Source: Bradyrhizobium yuanmingense (GTDB lineage: Bacteria; Pseudomonadota; Alphaproteobacteria; Rhizobiales; Xanthobacteraceae). Taken from it: a stretch of DNA of 64,000 bases. The notes under the pieces were generated by a model. That model did not search any database. It worked only from the letters and a program-made list of their open reading frames with translations, and was not told the DNA's origin. The position numbers were made by a program, and so were the translations under genes. Where the stretch lies: NCBI RefSeq assembly GCF_029167105.1, contig NZ_JARFML010000033.1, forward strand, positions 1 to 64,000, given 5' to 3'. Within the stretch, counting starts at the first letter, position 1; every line of letters starts with the position of its first letter. Shown here piece after piece: positions 52,948 through 62,142 of this stretch.

Positions 52948-53089
52948 GGGCGTTCTCCGGCTGGGGCGTATGCCGGGAGGAAGCGGGATGCGGGCGGGGG
53001 ATGCTTGCCGGATTTGGAAAATGGGTTGGTTGAAATCGAACCGACCTCGCCGATTCCAAAATTTCGATGTGATCAGAACGGCTTGGAAA

Positions 53090-54145
53090 TCACGCCGCAC
53101 TCGTCTTCAGCCGCCGGTACTCGGTCGGCGTCACGCCTGTCACCGCCTTGAAGGCGCGGTTGAATGGGCCAAGCGACTGGAAGCCAGCGTCCATGGCGAT
53201 GGTGATGACGGGGACCTCGGCTTGGGCGGGATCGGCGAGCGCGGCCTTGGCTTCCTCGATACGGTGGTTGTTCAGGAATACATTGAAATTGCGATAGCCG
53301 AGCCGCTGGTTGATCAGCCGGCGCAGCCTGTATTCGGGAATCTTCAGCCGGCCCGCCAGCACACCGATGGTGACATTCTCCTGGCGATAGATCCGCTCGT
53401 CCGCCATCAGGCGCATCAGGGCATCGATGAGTTTCCGGTCGTAGTCCTCGGCCAAAGGCTGGATCGGCGCGATCGCGAGTGCGGGCTCTGGCGCAATCGG
53501 AAACAGATCGGCGCCATCGACGCGCAACATCGCGTAGGCGATCGCGACAACGATGCAGGCGAGCACGCCTGTATTGATGGTGTCGGCGACATCGCTCGCG
53601 CTGAAGGCAACGAGGATCTGGAGCAGCGCATTCAACCCGCCATAGAGCGCGGCGGCGCATACGATGAAGATGCGAAGGCGGCGGCGACGCTCGACCAGAT
53701 CGGCGGACCACGATCCGATCGTCTGCGCCACCGCGAGCGCGATGAAGCCGAGCACGATGAGATTCACTGCCGTCACGGAGAACCGCGCGTTGCCGCCGGG
53801 CGCGATCCAGAGACATCCGACGAAGCTGAAGGCGGTCACCGTCGCCCAGATCAAACCATGCCACCAGCGCAACCGGAATTCGTCGTCGAACAGCGCGCAC
53901 GTGAACAGCCAGAATACGACGATGTTTCCGGTCGACAGCGCAATCAGCGGCGCGTGCCAGACCGGAACGGGCGACGACGCGCCGATGGAATAGCTCGCGG
54001 CATGCGCCGCCGAGCCGAGCGCGAAGGCCGCGCCGAGCCGGGCGGTGAGTCCATTGCGAAAATCGGAGGCGAGCGAGGCCGCGAGCACAAGCAGCAGCGC
54101 GACGCTGGCAGCGCGGAAGGCAAGCTCAGTTGCGGCAAGGGTCAT
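53090..54145 (-). CDS. AraC family regulator with N-terminal membrane domain
   Basis: A 351-residue protein. The first 220 residues form about seven predicted membrane helices (FRAASVALLLVLAASLASDF, ALSTGNIVVFWLFTCALF). The C-terminal 115 residues are an AraC domain: VTIGVLAGRLKIPEYRLRRL and ITIAMDAGFQSLGPFNRAFK for the two helix-turn-helix units. It is thus a membrane-tethered regulator, perhaps sensing an envelope signal. It lies upstream of the serine hydrolase gene on the same strand and may control it. Confidence 0.9.
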   Translation of the reverse strand: MTLAATELAFRAASVALLLVLAASLASDFRNGLTARLGAAFALGSAAHAASYSIGASSPVPVWHAPLIALSTGNIVVFWLFTCALFDDEFRLRWWHGLIWATVTAFSFVGCLWIAPGGNARFSVTAVNLIVLGFIALAVAQTIGSWSADLVERRRRLRIFIVCAAALYGGLNALLQILVAFSASDVADTINTGVLACIVVAIAYAMLRVDGADLFPIAPEPALAIAPIQPLAEDYDRKLIDALMRLMADERIYRQENVTIGVLAGRLKIPEYRLRRLINQRLGYRNFNVFLNNHRIEEAKAALADPAQAEVPVITIAMDAGFQSLGPFNRAFKAVTGVTPTEYRRLKTSAA

Positions 54146-54248
54146 CGGCTGGGTCGAACGGTCGCAGTTGAAGGCAGCCGAACATCGTTCGTCAGGCTCG
54201 CTTTTTCAAGGTCCATCCGCATGGAACGCTTAGCGGCGGCATCCACCG

Positions 54249-54355
54249 CTGTCATCGCCCGGCTTGACCGGGCGATCCAGTACTCCGAGGCGGTTGTGAT
54301 TGAATCGTGAGGCCACGGCGTACTGGATGCCCCGGTCAAGCCGGGGCATGACAGC
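54249..54355. repeat. Palindromic MITE-like repeat, family A copy 2
   Basis: Arms start GTCATCGCCCGGCTTGACC and end GGTCAAGCCGGGGCATGAC. The centre carries GATCCAGTACTCCGAGG and GGCGTACTGGATG. It is the inverse of the copy at 15366-15601. Confidence 0.8.
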
Positions 54356-54439
54356 GGAGTGTGTGGCCCGCGCTTTGTCGCGACGCTGATGTGAAAGTCT
54401 GCTAGCGTCGCGCCCAACAAAGCCAAAAGGAGTCCACTC

Positions 54440-55357
54440 ATGAGCTGGCAGCCCTCGAACGATCCCGTGCTCGGCGATCCCATGTCCTGCGATGCGCTCG
54501 ATCTCGTCATCGTGCCGCGCACGCGCGATCTCGGTGACGGGTTCGCGGTGCGGCGGGCGTTGCCGCACGGCAAGCGGCAGATGGTCGGGCCTTTCATCTT
54601 CTTCGATCATTTCGGCCCGGTACAGTTCGTCTCCGGCAAGGGCATGGACGTGCGGCCGCATCCGCATATCGGGCTCGCCACCGTCACCTATCTGTTCGAC
54701 GGCGCCATCATGCATCGCGACAGCGAGGGTAACGTCCAGGAGATCGCGCCAGGGGCGATGAACCTGATGACGGCCGGGCGCGGCATCGCGCATTCCGAGC
54801 GCACGCCGGATGCGCAGCGCGCCTCGGGCCAGAAGATGCTCGGCCTGCAGAGCTGGATCGCGCTGCCGGCGGGCTCCGAAGAGATCGCGCCGTCGTTCCA
54901 GCATTATGCGGCAGGCGATTTGCCGATGATTTCCGAGCGCGACTTCACCGCGCGGGTGATCGCGGGCTCCGCCTTCGGCATCACCTCGCCGGTCTCGATG
55001 GTCTCGCCCTGGTTCTACACCGAGGTCACGGCGGTGGCAGGCGCGAGCGTGCCGCTGGATCCGGACCATGAGGAGCGCGCAATCTATGTCGTCGACGGCG
55101 AGGTCGAGATCGCGAACGAGCGCTACGAAGGGCCGCGCCTGCTGATCTTCCGGCCCGGCGACCGCATCACCGTGAAAGCGCTGAAGGCGACGCGGATGAT
55201 GTTTCTCGGCGGCGATGCACTGGAGGGCCCGCGCCACATTTGGTGGAATTTCGTCTCCTCCAGCAAGGAGCGGATCGAGCAGGCCAAGCAGGACTGGAAA
55301 ACCGGCCGCTTCGCGGCAGTTCCCCAGGAACACGAGTTCATTCCGCTGCCGGAATAG
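54440..55357 (+). CDS. Pirin family protein
   Basis: A 305-residue bicupin. The metal-binding set is DVRPHPHIGLATVTYLFDG, then MHRDSEGN, with AGRGIAHSERTP giving the remaining His/Glu; a second cupin domain follows (GSAFGITSPVSM, EERAIYVVDGEVEIANERY). Pirins bind iron and may act as quercetinases or regulators. The length is typical. GAG near 54431 provides a weak ribosome-binding site. It is 63 bases upstream of purC on the same strand and may be co-transcribed. Confidence 0.92.
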   Translation: MSWQPSNDPVLGDPMSCDALDLVIVPRTRDLGDGFAVRRALPHGKRQMVGPFIFFDHFGPVQFVSGKGMDVRPHPHIGLATVTYLFDGAIMHRDSEGNVQEIAPGAMNLMTAGRGIAHSERTPDAQRASGQKMLGLQSWIALPAGSEEIAPSFQHYAAGDLPMISERDFTARVIAGSAFGITSPVSMVSPWFYTEVTAVAGASVPLDPDHEERAIYVVDGEVEIANERYEGPRLLIFRPGDRITVKALKATRMMFLGGDALEGPRHIWWNFVSSSKERIEQAKQDWKTGRFAAVPQEHEFIPLPE

Positions 55358-55420
55358 GCTAATCCGGTGTCCGGCCGCGCGATCAGACGCGGCCAGATGT
55401 CCTGTGCGAAGGCCTTGCCG

Positions 55421-56335
55421 ATGACCACCATGCTCTCCAGCGACCTGCCGCTTGCCAAGATCGGACGTGGCAAGGTGCGCGATATCTACGCCGTCGACGA
55501 CGACCGCCTGCTGCTCGTCACCACCGACCGCATCAGCGCCTTCGACGTGGTGATGGGCGAGACCATCCCGATGAAGGGCGCGGTGCTGACGCAGATCAGC
55601 GCGTGGTGGTTCAACGAGCTCGAAGGCGTGGTGCCGCATCACATGATCAGCGCGGATACCGACGAGATCATTGCGGCCGTGCCGGCGTTGCAACCGCATC
55701 GCGCGGAGATCCTTTGCCGCGCCATGCTGTGCAAGCGCACCACCGTGTTTCCGATCGAATGCGTGATCCGGGGCTATCTCTCAGGCTCCGCCTGGAAGGA
55801 ATATGCGGCCAGTGGCACGCTGGCGGGCGAGAAGCTGAAGCCGGGCCTCGTCGAGAGCGAGAAGCTGGAGCCCGCGATCTTCAGCCCCGCGACCAAGGCC
55901 GAGAGCGGCCATGACGAGAACATCACCATCGCGAGGATGCGCGCCGTGGTCGGCGACGAGGTCGCTTACACGCTGGAGAGCATGACGCGGGCGATCTACA
56001 CGCTCGGCGAGGAGCTCGCCCGCGAACAGGGCATTATCATCGCCGACACCAAGTTCGAGTTCGGCCGCGACAAGGACGGCCGCATCATCCTGATCGACGA
56101 GGTGATGACGCCGGATTCGTCTCGCTTCTGGGCAGTGGACGCCTACAAGCCGGGCCAGCCGCAGGCGAGCTTCGACAAGCAGCCGCTGCGCGACTATCTC
56201 GACGTCGAACGCCGCGCCGGCCGCTGGAACGGCGACGCGCCGCCGCCGCCGCTGCCAGCCAGCGTGGTGGATGCGACCAGCAAGCGATACCTGGAAGCGT
56301 ATCGGCGCGTGACGGGGACGGAGCTGAAGATTTAG
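55421..56335 (+). CDS. purC: Phosphoribosylaminoimidazole-succinocarboxamide synthase
   Basis: A 304-residue SAICAR synthetase, which joins aspartate to CAIR in purine synthesis. GRGKVRDIYAVDDDRLLLV near residues 13-31 and RISAFDVVMGETIPMKGAVL match the ATP-binding region; PIECVIRGYLSGSAWKEY and LIDEVMTPDSSRFW are the diagnostic blocks. It is of the longer eukaryote-like type. ATG at 55421 fits the family start; an upstream in-frame ATG adds 18 residues without a ribosome site. Expected to be essential in minimal media. Confidence 0.95.
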   Translation: MTTMLSSDLPLAKIGRGKVRDIYAVDDDRLLLVTTDRISAFDVVMGETIPMKGAVLTQISAWWFNELEGVVPHHMISADTDEIIAAVPALQPHRAEILCRAMLCKRTTVFPIECVIRGYLSGSAWKEYAASGTLAGEKLKPGLVESEKLEPAIFSPATKAESGHDENITIARMRAVVGDEVAYTLESMTRAIYTLGEELAREQGIIIADTKFEFGRDKDGRIILIDEVMTPDSSRFWAVDAYKPGQPQASFDKQPLRDYLDVERRAGRWNGDAPPPPLPASVVDATSKRYLEAYRRVTGTELKI

Positions 56336-56355
56336 GGTCCCTTGCCTCCGCGCTT

Positions 56356-56474
56356 CGTCATTGCGAGGAGCTCTTGCGACGAAGCAATCCAGGCTGCCGC
56401 CGCGGAGGGATTCTGGATTGCTTCCGCCTTCCCCGAAAGGCTTCGGCGGACATGTCGCTGCGCTCGCAATGACG
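56356..56474. repeat. Palindromic repeat, family B copy 2
   Basis: It begins CGTCATTGCGAGGAGC and ends CTCGCAATGACG, with GAAGCAATCCAGG and TCTGGATTGCTTC inside. It matches 18859-18945. Confidence 0.85.
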
Positions 56475-56540
56475 TGGAGAGGCCGGTCGGCCTCTCCAGC
56501 ATTCCTGCCTGGCTCACATTTGCGACGACAACGGCGGCTC

Positions 56541-58034
56541 TCACACCCCCGCCATCATCACGTATTTGATCTCGACATATTCTTCCATGCCGTGACGCGA
56601 GCCTTCGCGGCCCAGGCCGCTTTCCTTGACGCCGCCGAAGGGCGCGACCTCGGTGGTGATGAGGCCGGTGTTGACGCCGACCATGCCCGATTCCAGCGCT
56701 TCGGCGACACGCCAGACCCGGCCGATATCGCGGGAATAGAAATACGAGGCAAGACCGAATGGCGAGGCGTTGCACATCGCAATCACGTCGGCCTCGTCCT
56801 TGAAGCGGATCACCGGCGCGAGTGGACCGAAGGTCTCCTCCTGCGACACCAGCGAGTCGGGCTTGACGTCGGCCAGCACCGTCGGCTCGAAGAAGGAGCG
56901 GCCGAGCTCGCTGCGCTTGCCGCCGGTGACGACCTTGGCGCCGCGCTTGACGGCATCGGCAATGTGGCGCTCGACCTTGTCGACCGCCTTCATGTTGATC
57001 AGCGGGCCCTGCGTGACGCCGCTCTCGGTACCGTCGCCGATCTTCATCGCCGCGACCTTCTTCGAGAGCTTTTGCACGAACTCGTCGTAGATTTTGTCCT
57101 GGGCGTAGATGCGGTTGGCGCAGACGCAGGTCTGGCCCATGTTGCGATACTTCGAGACGATGGCACCTTCGACCGCCGCATCGATGTCGGCGTCGTCGAA
57201 CACGATGAAGGGCGCGTTGCCGCCGAGCTCGAGGCCGAGCCGCTTCACGCCGACGGAAGCCTGCTGATAGAGGATCTTGCCGACCGCGGTCGAGCCGGTG
57301 AAGCCGACGAAGCGCACCGCTGGATGCTCGCACAGCACCTTGCCGATCGGCGGTGCGTCACCCGTGATGATGTTGAGCACGCCCTTGGGGATGCCGGCCC
57401 GCTCGGCGAGCACGGCCAGCGCCAGCGCCGACAGCGGCGTCTCGTTGGCGGGCTTGAGCACCACCGCGCAGCCGGCCGCCAGCGCCGGCGACACTTTGCG
57501 CGTGATCATCGAGTTCGGGAAATTCCACGGCGTGATCGCCCCGCAGACGCCGATCGGCTGCTTGATGGCGAGCAGGCGCGCATCGGCGCGCTGGGTCGGA
57601 ATGGTCTCGCCATAGACGCGCCTCGCTTCCTCGGCGAAGAACTCGATATAGGCGGCGCCGATATCGACCTCGCCGAGCGCCTCGGTGAGCGGCTTGCCCT
57701 GCTCGGAGGTGAGGATCAGCGCGAGGTCCTCGCGGTTCGCGGTGATCAGCTCGAACCATTTGCGCAGGATATTGGAGCGCTGTTTTGCGGTGTGCTTGGC
57801 CCAGCCCGGGAAGGCGCGCTCGGCGGCTTCGACGGCCTTGGTGGTCTCGTCCGCACCAAGCTGTGGGACTTTCGCCAGCTCAACGCCCGTGGCGGGATTG
57901 TTGACGGCAAAGACCGGCGTGCCGACCCAGGCGCCGTCGATGTAGCAGGCATCCTTCAAGAGCGACGGGTCCTTCAACCGGTCGCGCAGAGTGGCGGTGG
58001 CTTGCGGGGCGCGTGCGGCGGCGGTCGGTGTCAT
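56541..58034 (-). CDS. gabD: NAD(P)-dependent succinate-semialdehyde dehydrogenase
   Basis: A 497-residue aldehyde dehydrogenase. The cofactor loop FTGSTAVGKILYQQA, the general-base Glu in LELGGNAPFIVFDDADID, and the nucleophile Cys in GQTCVCANRIYAQ near residue 300 are all present. The C-terminal block FGGVKESGLGREGSRHGM is typical of the GabD group, which makes succinate from succinic semialdehyde in the GABA route. The second cysteine near the nucleophile is common in this group. ATG at 58034 is preferred; an upstream frame is spurious. No GABA aminotransferase gene is adjacent. Confidence 0.9.
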   Translation of the reverse strand: MTPTAAARAPQATATLRDRLKDPSLLKDACYIDGAWVGTPVFAVNNPATGVELAKVPQLGADETTKAVEAAERAFPGWAKHTAKQRSNILRKWFELITANREDLALILTSEQGKPLTEALGEVDIGAAYIEFFAEEARRVYGETIPTQRADARLLAIKQPIGVCGAITPWNFPNSMITRKVSPALAAGCAVVLKPANETPLSALALAVLAERAGIPKGVLNIITGDAPPIGKVLCEHPAVRFVGFTGSTAVGKILYQQASVGVKRLGLELGGNAPFIVFDDADIDAAVEGAIVSKYRNMGQTCVCANRIYAQDKIYDEFVQKLSKKVAAMKIGDGTESGVTQGPLINMKAVDKVERHIADAVKRGAKVVTGGKRSELGRSFFEPTVLADVKPDSLVSQEETFGPLAPVIRFKDEADVIAMCNASPFGLASYFYSRDIGRVWRVAEALESGMVGVNTGLITTEVAPFGGVKESGLGREGSRHGMEEYVEIKYVMMAGV

Positions 58035-58190
58035 GGCGTTTCTCCCTGGGCGATCGGATCGGCCCGGAATATAGGTGCAAGCGATGCGCAATGCACCGCC
58101 CGGCAACGCACATCTGCTGGGAGTAGGCCGGGAGCCTCAGGTCGCTCGCCTCTCCAAAGGGAGAGGTTGGCCTCGCGATCGAGGAAACGG

Positions 58191-58511
58191 TCAGGCCGCG
58201 CCGCTCATATAGGTCTCGCGGCGTCCGATCATGCGTTCGGCCGCGGCCTTGGCGTCCGCCTTCGTGGAGGTCGCGCAGGTCCGGTATTCGAGATCGGGAA
58301 CGTGGGAGGTGTCGCGACGGCCGAACCACGACTTCGAGCCGACCGGCAGCAGCGCCAGCGCCTGCGCCAGATTGTCGACGGCGCCGAAGGAATAGAGCGC
58401 GCCGGTGCCGGCGATGCGCACCTCGTAAATGCCGGGCGAAATCGGCGCCTCCAGGTTCTCGCCCCGTCCGGGACGGGGATAGCGCTTCCATTCGCTCCAG
58501 GTCGAAATCAT
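58191..58511 (-). CDS. Hypothetical protein, possibly GIY-YIG-like
   Basis: A 106-residue basic protein starting MISTWSEWKRYPRPGRGENL. ATG at 58511 has GAGGGGG upstream; the longer frame has no support. The stretch SPGIYEVRIAGTGALYSFGA at about residues 30-50 resembles the GIY...YIG arrangement, with an ALY.FG in place of YIG, and later RMIGRRETYM. The similarity is weak and the usual catalytic residues are not secure. I do not assign a function. It is upstream of gabD on the same strand. Confidence 0.6.
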   Translation of the reverse strand: MISTWSEWKRYPRPGRGENLEAPISPGIYEVRIAGTGALYSFGAVDNLAQALALLPVGSKSWFGRRDTSHVPDLEYRTCATSTKADAKAAAERMIGRRETYMSGAA

Positions 58512-58858
58512 CTGAGGTCCCCCTCGCCGCCCATCCACGGCCGGCAACATTTGCATCAATCTCGATCGGTCCATGAACCGGACCGGGTGCTGAACGCGGC
58601 AGCTCACGAAATGTTTCAAGCGTCCGGAAACACACGAACCATATCGCCTCGAGCCCATCCAGGGTGAGGACGAAGTCCGGCAATCCACCGCAGATTGTGA
58701 GCAAGGCAGCGGTTCAGTCCCGTTGTCGTCGTGCCTGGGACCAGAGCCGTCAAGTCACGACATCGCGACCGGCGCAGAGGCATGGATGCGCTTGCCGCGC
58801 CCGGCATGCCGGAGGACAATCGATCACTTCCAACAATAATCAAACCCGAGGAAACGCC

Positions 58859-60055
58859 ATGCAAAGCCAAGCCCAGATCGATGAGATTCTGCGTCAGAAG
58901 AGCGAGACCAAGGAGATTCCCGGCGTCGTCGCCATCGCGGCCAGCGGTCAAGACGTGCTGTATCAGGGCGCGTTCGGCAAGCGCGATCTGTCCAAGCCCG
59001 ATGCGATGAGCGTCGACAGCGTGTTCTGGATCGCCTCCATGACGAAGGCGGTGACAACAGCGGGCGCCATGCAGCTGGTCGAGCAGGGCAAGCTGTCGCT
59101 GGATGCGCCGATCGGCGATGTCCTGCCCGAGCTCGCCAATCCGCAGGTGCTCGAAGGCTTCGATGCCAAGGGCGAGGCGAAGCTGCGGCCGGCCAAAGGA
59201 CCGATCACGCTGCGCCAGCTCATGACCCACACCGCCGGCTTCTGCTACAACATGTGGAACGGAGATCTCGCGATCTATCTGGACAAGAACGGCATTCCCG
59301 CCATCACCACCTGCCAGAACGCGGCATTGAAGACGCCGATCATGTCCGACCCCGGCACGCGCTGGGAATACGGCACCAACATCGATTTCGTCGGCAAGGC
59401 CGTGGAGGCCGCCAGCGGCAAGCGGCTCGACGCATACCTGCGCGACAATCTGTTCGCGCCGCTCGGCATGCGCGACACCGCTTTCAAGATCAGCGACGAC
59501 ATGCGCAAGCGCCTGGTCGGCATGCATGCGCGCGGCGAGGACGGCCAGCTGGCAGCGATCCCGTTCGAGCTGGAGCAGGAGCCGGAATTCCACATGGGCG
59601 GTGGCGGGCTCTATTCGACGGCGGGCGATTATATCAAGTTCACGCAGATGATCCTCAACAAGGGCCGCGGCAACGGCAACCAGGTGTTGAAAGCCGAGAC
59701 GGTCGCGACGATGGGGCAGAACCACATCGGCGATCTCGCCATGGGCAAGATGACGACGGCGGCGCCGATGTACACCAACGACGTCGATCTCTATCCGGAG
59801 CAGGTGAAGAAGTGGGGCCTCAGCTTCATGATCAACACCGCCAAGACCGCGGAAGGCCGCAGCGCCGGCAGCCTCGCCTGGGCGGGCCTCGCCAACACCT
59901 ATTACTGGATCGATCCGGCGCGCGACGTCACCGGCGTCATCCTGATGCAGCTGCTGCCGTTCGCGGATGCGAAATGCCTGGAGGCGTTCGCAGGCTTCGA
60001 GCGCGGCGTTTATGCCGGGCTCGATGCTGCCGGAAGCGGGCGGAAGGCGGCGTGA
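58859..60055 (+). CDS. Serine hydrolase (class C beta-lactamase/EstB-like esterase)
   Basis: A 398-residue cytoplasmic hydrolase without a signal peptide. The SxxK motif is WIASMTKAVTTAGAMQL near residues 60-76, the YxN-type motif is WEYGTNIDFVGKAVEAAS near 165-180, and HMGGGGLYSTAGDYIKF precedes the C-terminal Gly-rich segment. The length and absence of a signal fit EstB-like esterases better than secreted beta-lactamases. ATG at 58859 is backed by GAGGA eight bases upstream. It precedes an acyl-CoA synthetase gene by about 100 bases on the same strand. Confidence 0.9.
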   Translation: MQSQAQIDEILRQKSETKEIPGVVAIAASGQDVLYQGAFGKRDLSKPDAMSVDSVFWIASMTKAVTTAGAMQLVEQGKLSLDAPIGDVLPELANPQVLEGFDAKGEAKLRPAKGPITLRQLMTHTAGFCYNMWNGDLAIYLDKNGIPAITTCQNAALKTPIMSDPGTRWEYGTNIDFVGKAVEAASGKRLDAYLRDNLFAPLGMRDTAFKISDDMRKRLVGMHARGEDGQLAAIPFELEQEPEFHMGGGGLYSTAGDYIKFTQMILNKGRGNGNQVLKAETVATMGQNHIGDLAMGKMTTAAPMYTNDVDLYPEQVKKWGLSFMINTAKTAEGRSAGSLAWAGLANTYYWIDPARDVTGVILMQLLPFADAKCLEAFAGFERGVYAGLDAAGSGRKAA

Positions 60056-60080
60056 GGGTCTCGGTGCTCTCGCCACGCGG

Positions 60081-60105
60081 CATGGCCGGGCTCGTCCCGG
60101 CCATG
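60081..60105. repeat. Single REP hairpin, family D
   Basis: CATGGCCGGG and CCCGGCCATG form a perfect hairpin with a short CTCGT loop. It lies between the esterase and acyl-CoA synthetase genes and matches one arm of the GIY-YIG unit. Confidence 0.8.
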
Positions 60106-60151
60106 CCGACCGAAGAGGATCAAGCTCATTCCATGACGAAAGGATTTTGAC

Positions 60152-61846
60152 GTGTCGGATAAGGCGGACAGCTACGTTTGCGGCATCTCGGACGTGCCGC
60201 TGCTCGGCGACACGATCGGCCGGAGTCTCGACCAGGCCGCACAGCGCTGGGGCGACCGCGAGGCACTGGTCTCGCCCAGCCACGGCGTGCGATGGACCTG
60301 GTCGGAATTCGCCGAACGGGTTGATGCGCTCGCCGCCGGCTTTCTTGCGCTCGGGCTCGAGCGGGGCCAGCGGATCGGCATCTGGTCGCTGAACCGGCCG
60401 GAATGGACGCTGACCCAGTTCGCCGCCGCCAAGGCCGGCCTGATCCTGGTGACGATCAATCCTGCCTATCGCCTGAGCGAGCTGGAATTCGCCCTGCGCA
60501 AGGTCGGCTGCGCGGCGATCGTCACCGCGACGGCGTTCAAGACCAGCCATTACATGGAGATGCTCAACACGCTGTTGCCGGAGCTGTCATCCGCCCGGCC
60601 CGGACAGCTCCATGCGGCACGGCTGCCGGCCCTCCGCAATGTCATCCAGATCGGCGGCCCTGCCGCGCTGGGCACGATTGCCTTCGACGAGGTCGCGCGC
60701 ATGGGCGGCGACCGGCACCGTCAGCAATTGACCGCGCTCGGCCAGGAGCTGCAGTTCGACGATCCCGTCAACATCCAGTTCACCAGCGGCACGACCGGAT
60801 CGCCCAAGGGCGTGACGCTGACCCACCACAACATCCTCAACAACGGCTATTTCGTCGGCCGCGCGATGCGCCTCACCGAGAAGGACCGCATCTGCATTCC
60901 GGTGCCGCTCTATCATTGCTTCGGCATGGTGATGGGCAACCTTGCCTCCGTGACGCTCGGCGCCGCAATGGTCTATCCCGGCGAGGGTTTTGACCCGCTC
61001 GCGACGCTGCGCACGATCGAGCAGGAGAAATGCACGGCGCTTTACGGCGTGCCGACGATGTTCATCGCCGAACTCGATCACCCCGAATTCGCCGGCTTCG
61101 ACCTGACATCGCTGCGGACCGGCATCATGGCCGGCGCGCCCTGCCCGATCGAGGTGATGAAGCGCGTCAACACCGAGATGAACATGCGGGAGGTCACCAT
61201 CGCCTATGGCATGACCGAGACCAGCCCCGTCAGCTTCCAGAGCGCGGTGGACGATCCGCTGGAGCGCCGTGTCTCCACGGTCGGACGTATCCATCCGCAT
61301 GTCGAGGTCAAGATCGTCGATCTCGAGGGCAGGATCGTCAAGCGCGGCGAACGCGGCGAGCTGTGCACCCGCGGCTACAGCATCATGCTCGGCTATTGGG
61401 AAGAGAAGGAGAAGACGGCCGACGTGCTCGACGCGAACGGCTGGATGCATACCGGCGACCTCGCCACCCTCGACGACGAAGGCTATTGCAACATCGTCGG
61501 CCGCATCAAGGACATGGTGATCCGCGGCGGCGAAAACCTCTATCCGCGCGAGATCGAAGAATTTCTGTATCGTCACCCCAAGATCCAGGACGTGCAGATC
61601 TTTGGCGTCGCCGATATCCGCTACGGCGAGGAGCTCTGCGCCTGGATTCGCGTCAGAGCGGGCGAGCAACTGACGGCTGAGGAAGTGCGTGCCTTCTGCG
61701 AAGGCCAGATCGCCCACAACAAGATCCCGCGCTACGTCGAGTTCGTCGACGAGTTTCCGATGACCGTGACCGGAAAGATCCAGAAATTCCTGATGCGCGA
61801 GGCAGTCGAGCAGCGTTTGGGATTGAAGGCGGCAAAGACGGCGTGA
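60152..61846 (+). CDS. Fatty-acid-type acyl-CoA synthetase (AMP-binding)
   Basis: A 564-residue ATP-dependent synthetase. The P-loop is FTSGTTGSPKGVTLTHHN, the second motif IAYGMTETSPVSFQSAV, then YCNIVGRIKDMVIRGGENLY and the catalytic-Lys block MTVTGKIQKFLMRE. It is most like the FadD/AMP-binding group that activates medium- or long-chain acids; no chain-length call is made. GTG at 60152 has GAAAGGA upstream. It follows the esterase, and the two might release and activate acyl groups together; that is inference. Confidence 0.92.
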   Translation: MSDKADSYVCGISDVPLLGDTIGRSLDQAAQRWGDREALVSPSHGVRWTWSEFAERVDALAAGFLALGLERGQRIGIWSLNRPEWTLTQFAAAKAGLILVTINPAYRLSELEFALRKVGCAAIVTATAFKTSHYMEMLNTLLPELSSARPGQLHAARLPALRNVIQIGGPAALGTIAFDEVARMGGDRHRQQLTALGQELQFDDPVNIQFTSGTTGSPKGVTLTHHNILNNGYFVGRAMRLTEKDRICIPVPLYHCFGMVMGNLASVTLGAAMVYPGEGFDPLATLRTIEQEKCTALYGVPTMFIAELDHPEFAGFDLTSLRTGIMAGAPCPIEVMKRVNTEMNMREVTIAYGMTETSPVSFQSAVDDPLERRVSTVGRIHPHVEVKIVDLEGRIVKRGERGELCTRGYSIMLGYWEEKEKTADVLDANGWMHTGDLATLDDEGYCNIVGRIKDMVIRGGENLYPREIEEFLYRHPKIQDVQIFGVADIRYGEELCAWIRVRAGEQLTAEEVRAFCEGQIAHNKIPRYVEFVDEFPMTVTGKIQKFLMREAVEQRLGLKAAKTA

Positions 61847-61853
61847 GGTGCAT

Positions 61854-61933
61854 CGTCATTGCGAGCGTAACGAAGCGGTCCAGAGTCTTTCCGACGAAAC
61901 AGGCTGGATTGCTTCGCTACGCTCGCAATGACG
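61854..61933. repeat. Palindromic repeat, family B copy 3
   Basis: It starts CGTCATTGCGAGCG and ends CGCTCGCAATGACGG, with a diverged centre (GGATTGCTTCG). The rest of 61847-62142 holds no gene but must include the porin promoter. Confidence 0.85.
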
Positions 61934-62142
61934 GAAAGAGTAGAGAGAGCCTTGCGCGGTCAGCCCCTGCGCTTGCACGCATAGCTCCAGCCTTTGGACA
62001 GGCGCGCCATTAACTCTGCCTGTCGCGTCCCGCACGCGCGTTCAATGTCAATCAGCTGTGGCAGGCCCGGCACAGACATCGCGGCAGTACAATGTTACTG
62101 TCGTGTCCTGACTTGATCGATTGTTGAGCTAGGGGGAATGCC

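Noticed and set aside
58616..60550. 644-residue minus-strand frame across the esterase and acyl-CoA synthetase genes
   Set aside because: It covers two strong genes on the other strand and its composition is that of a shadow frame.
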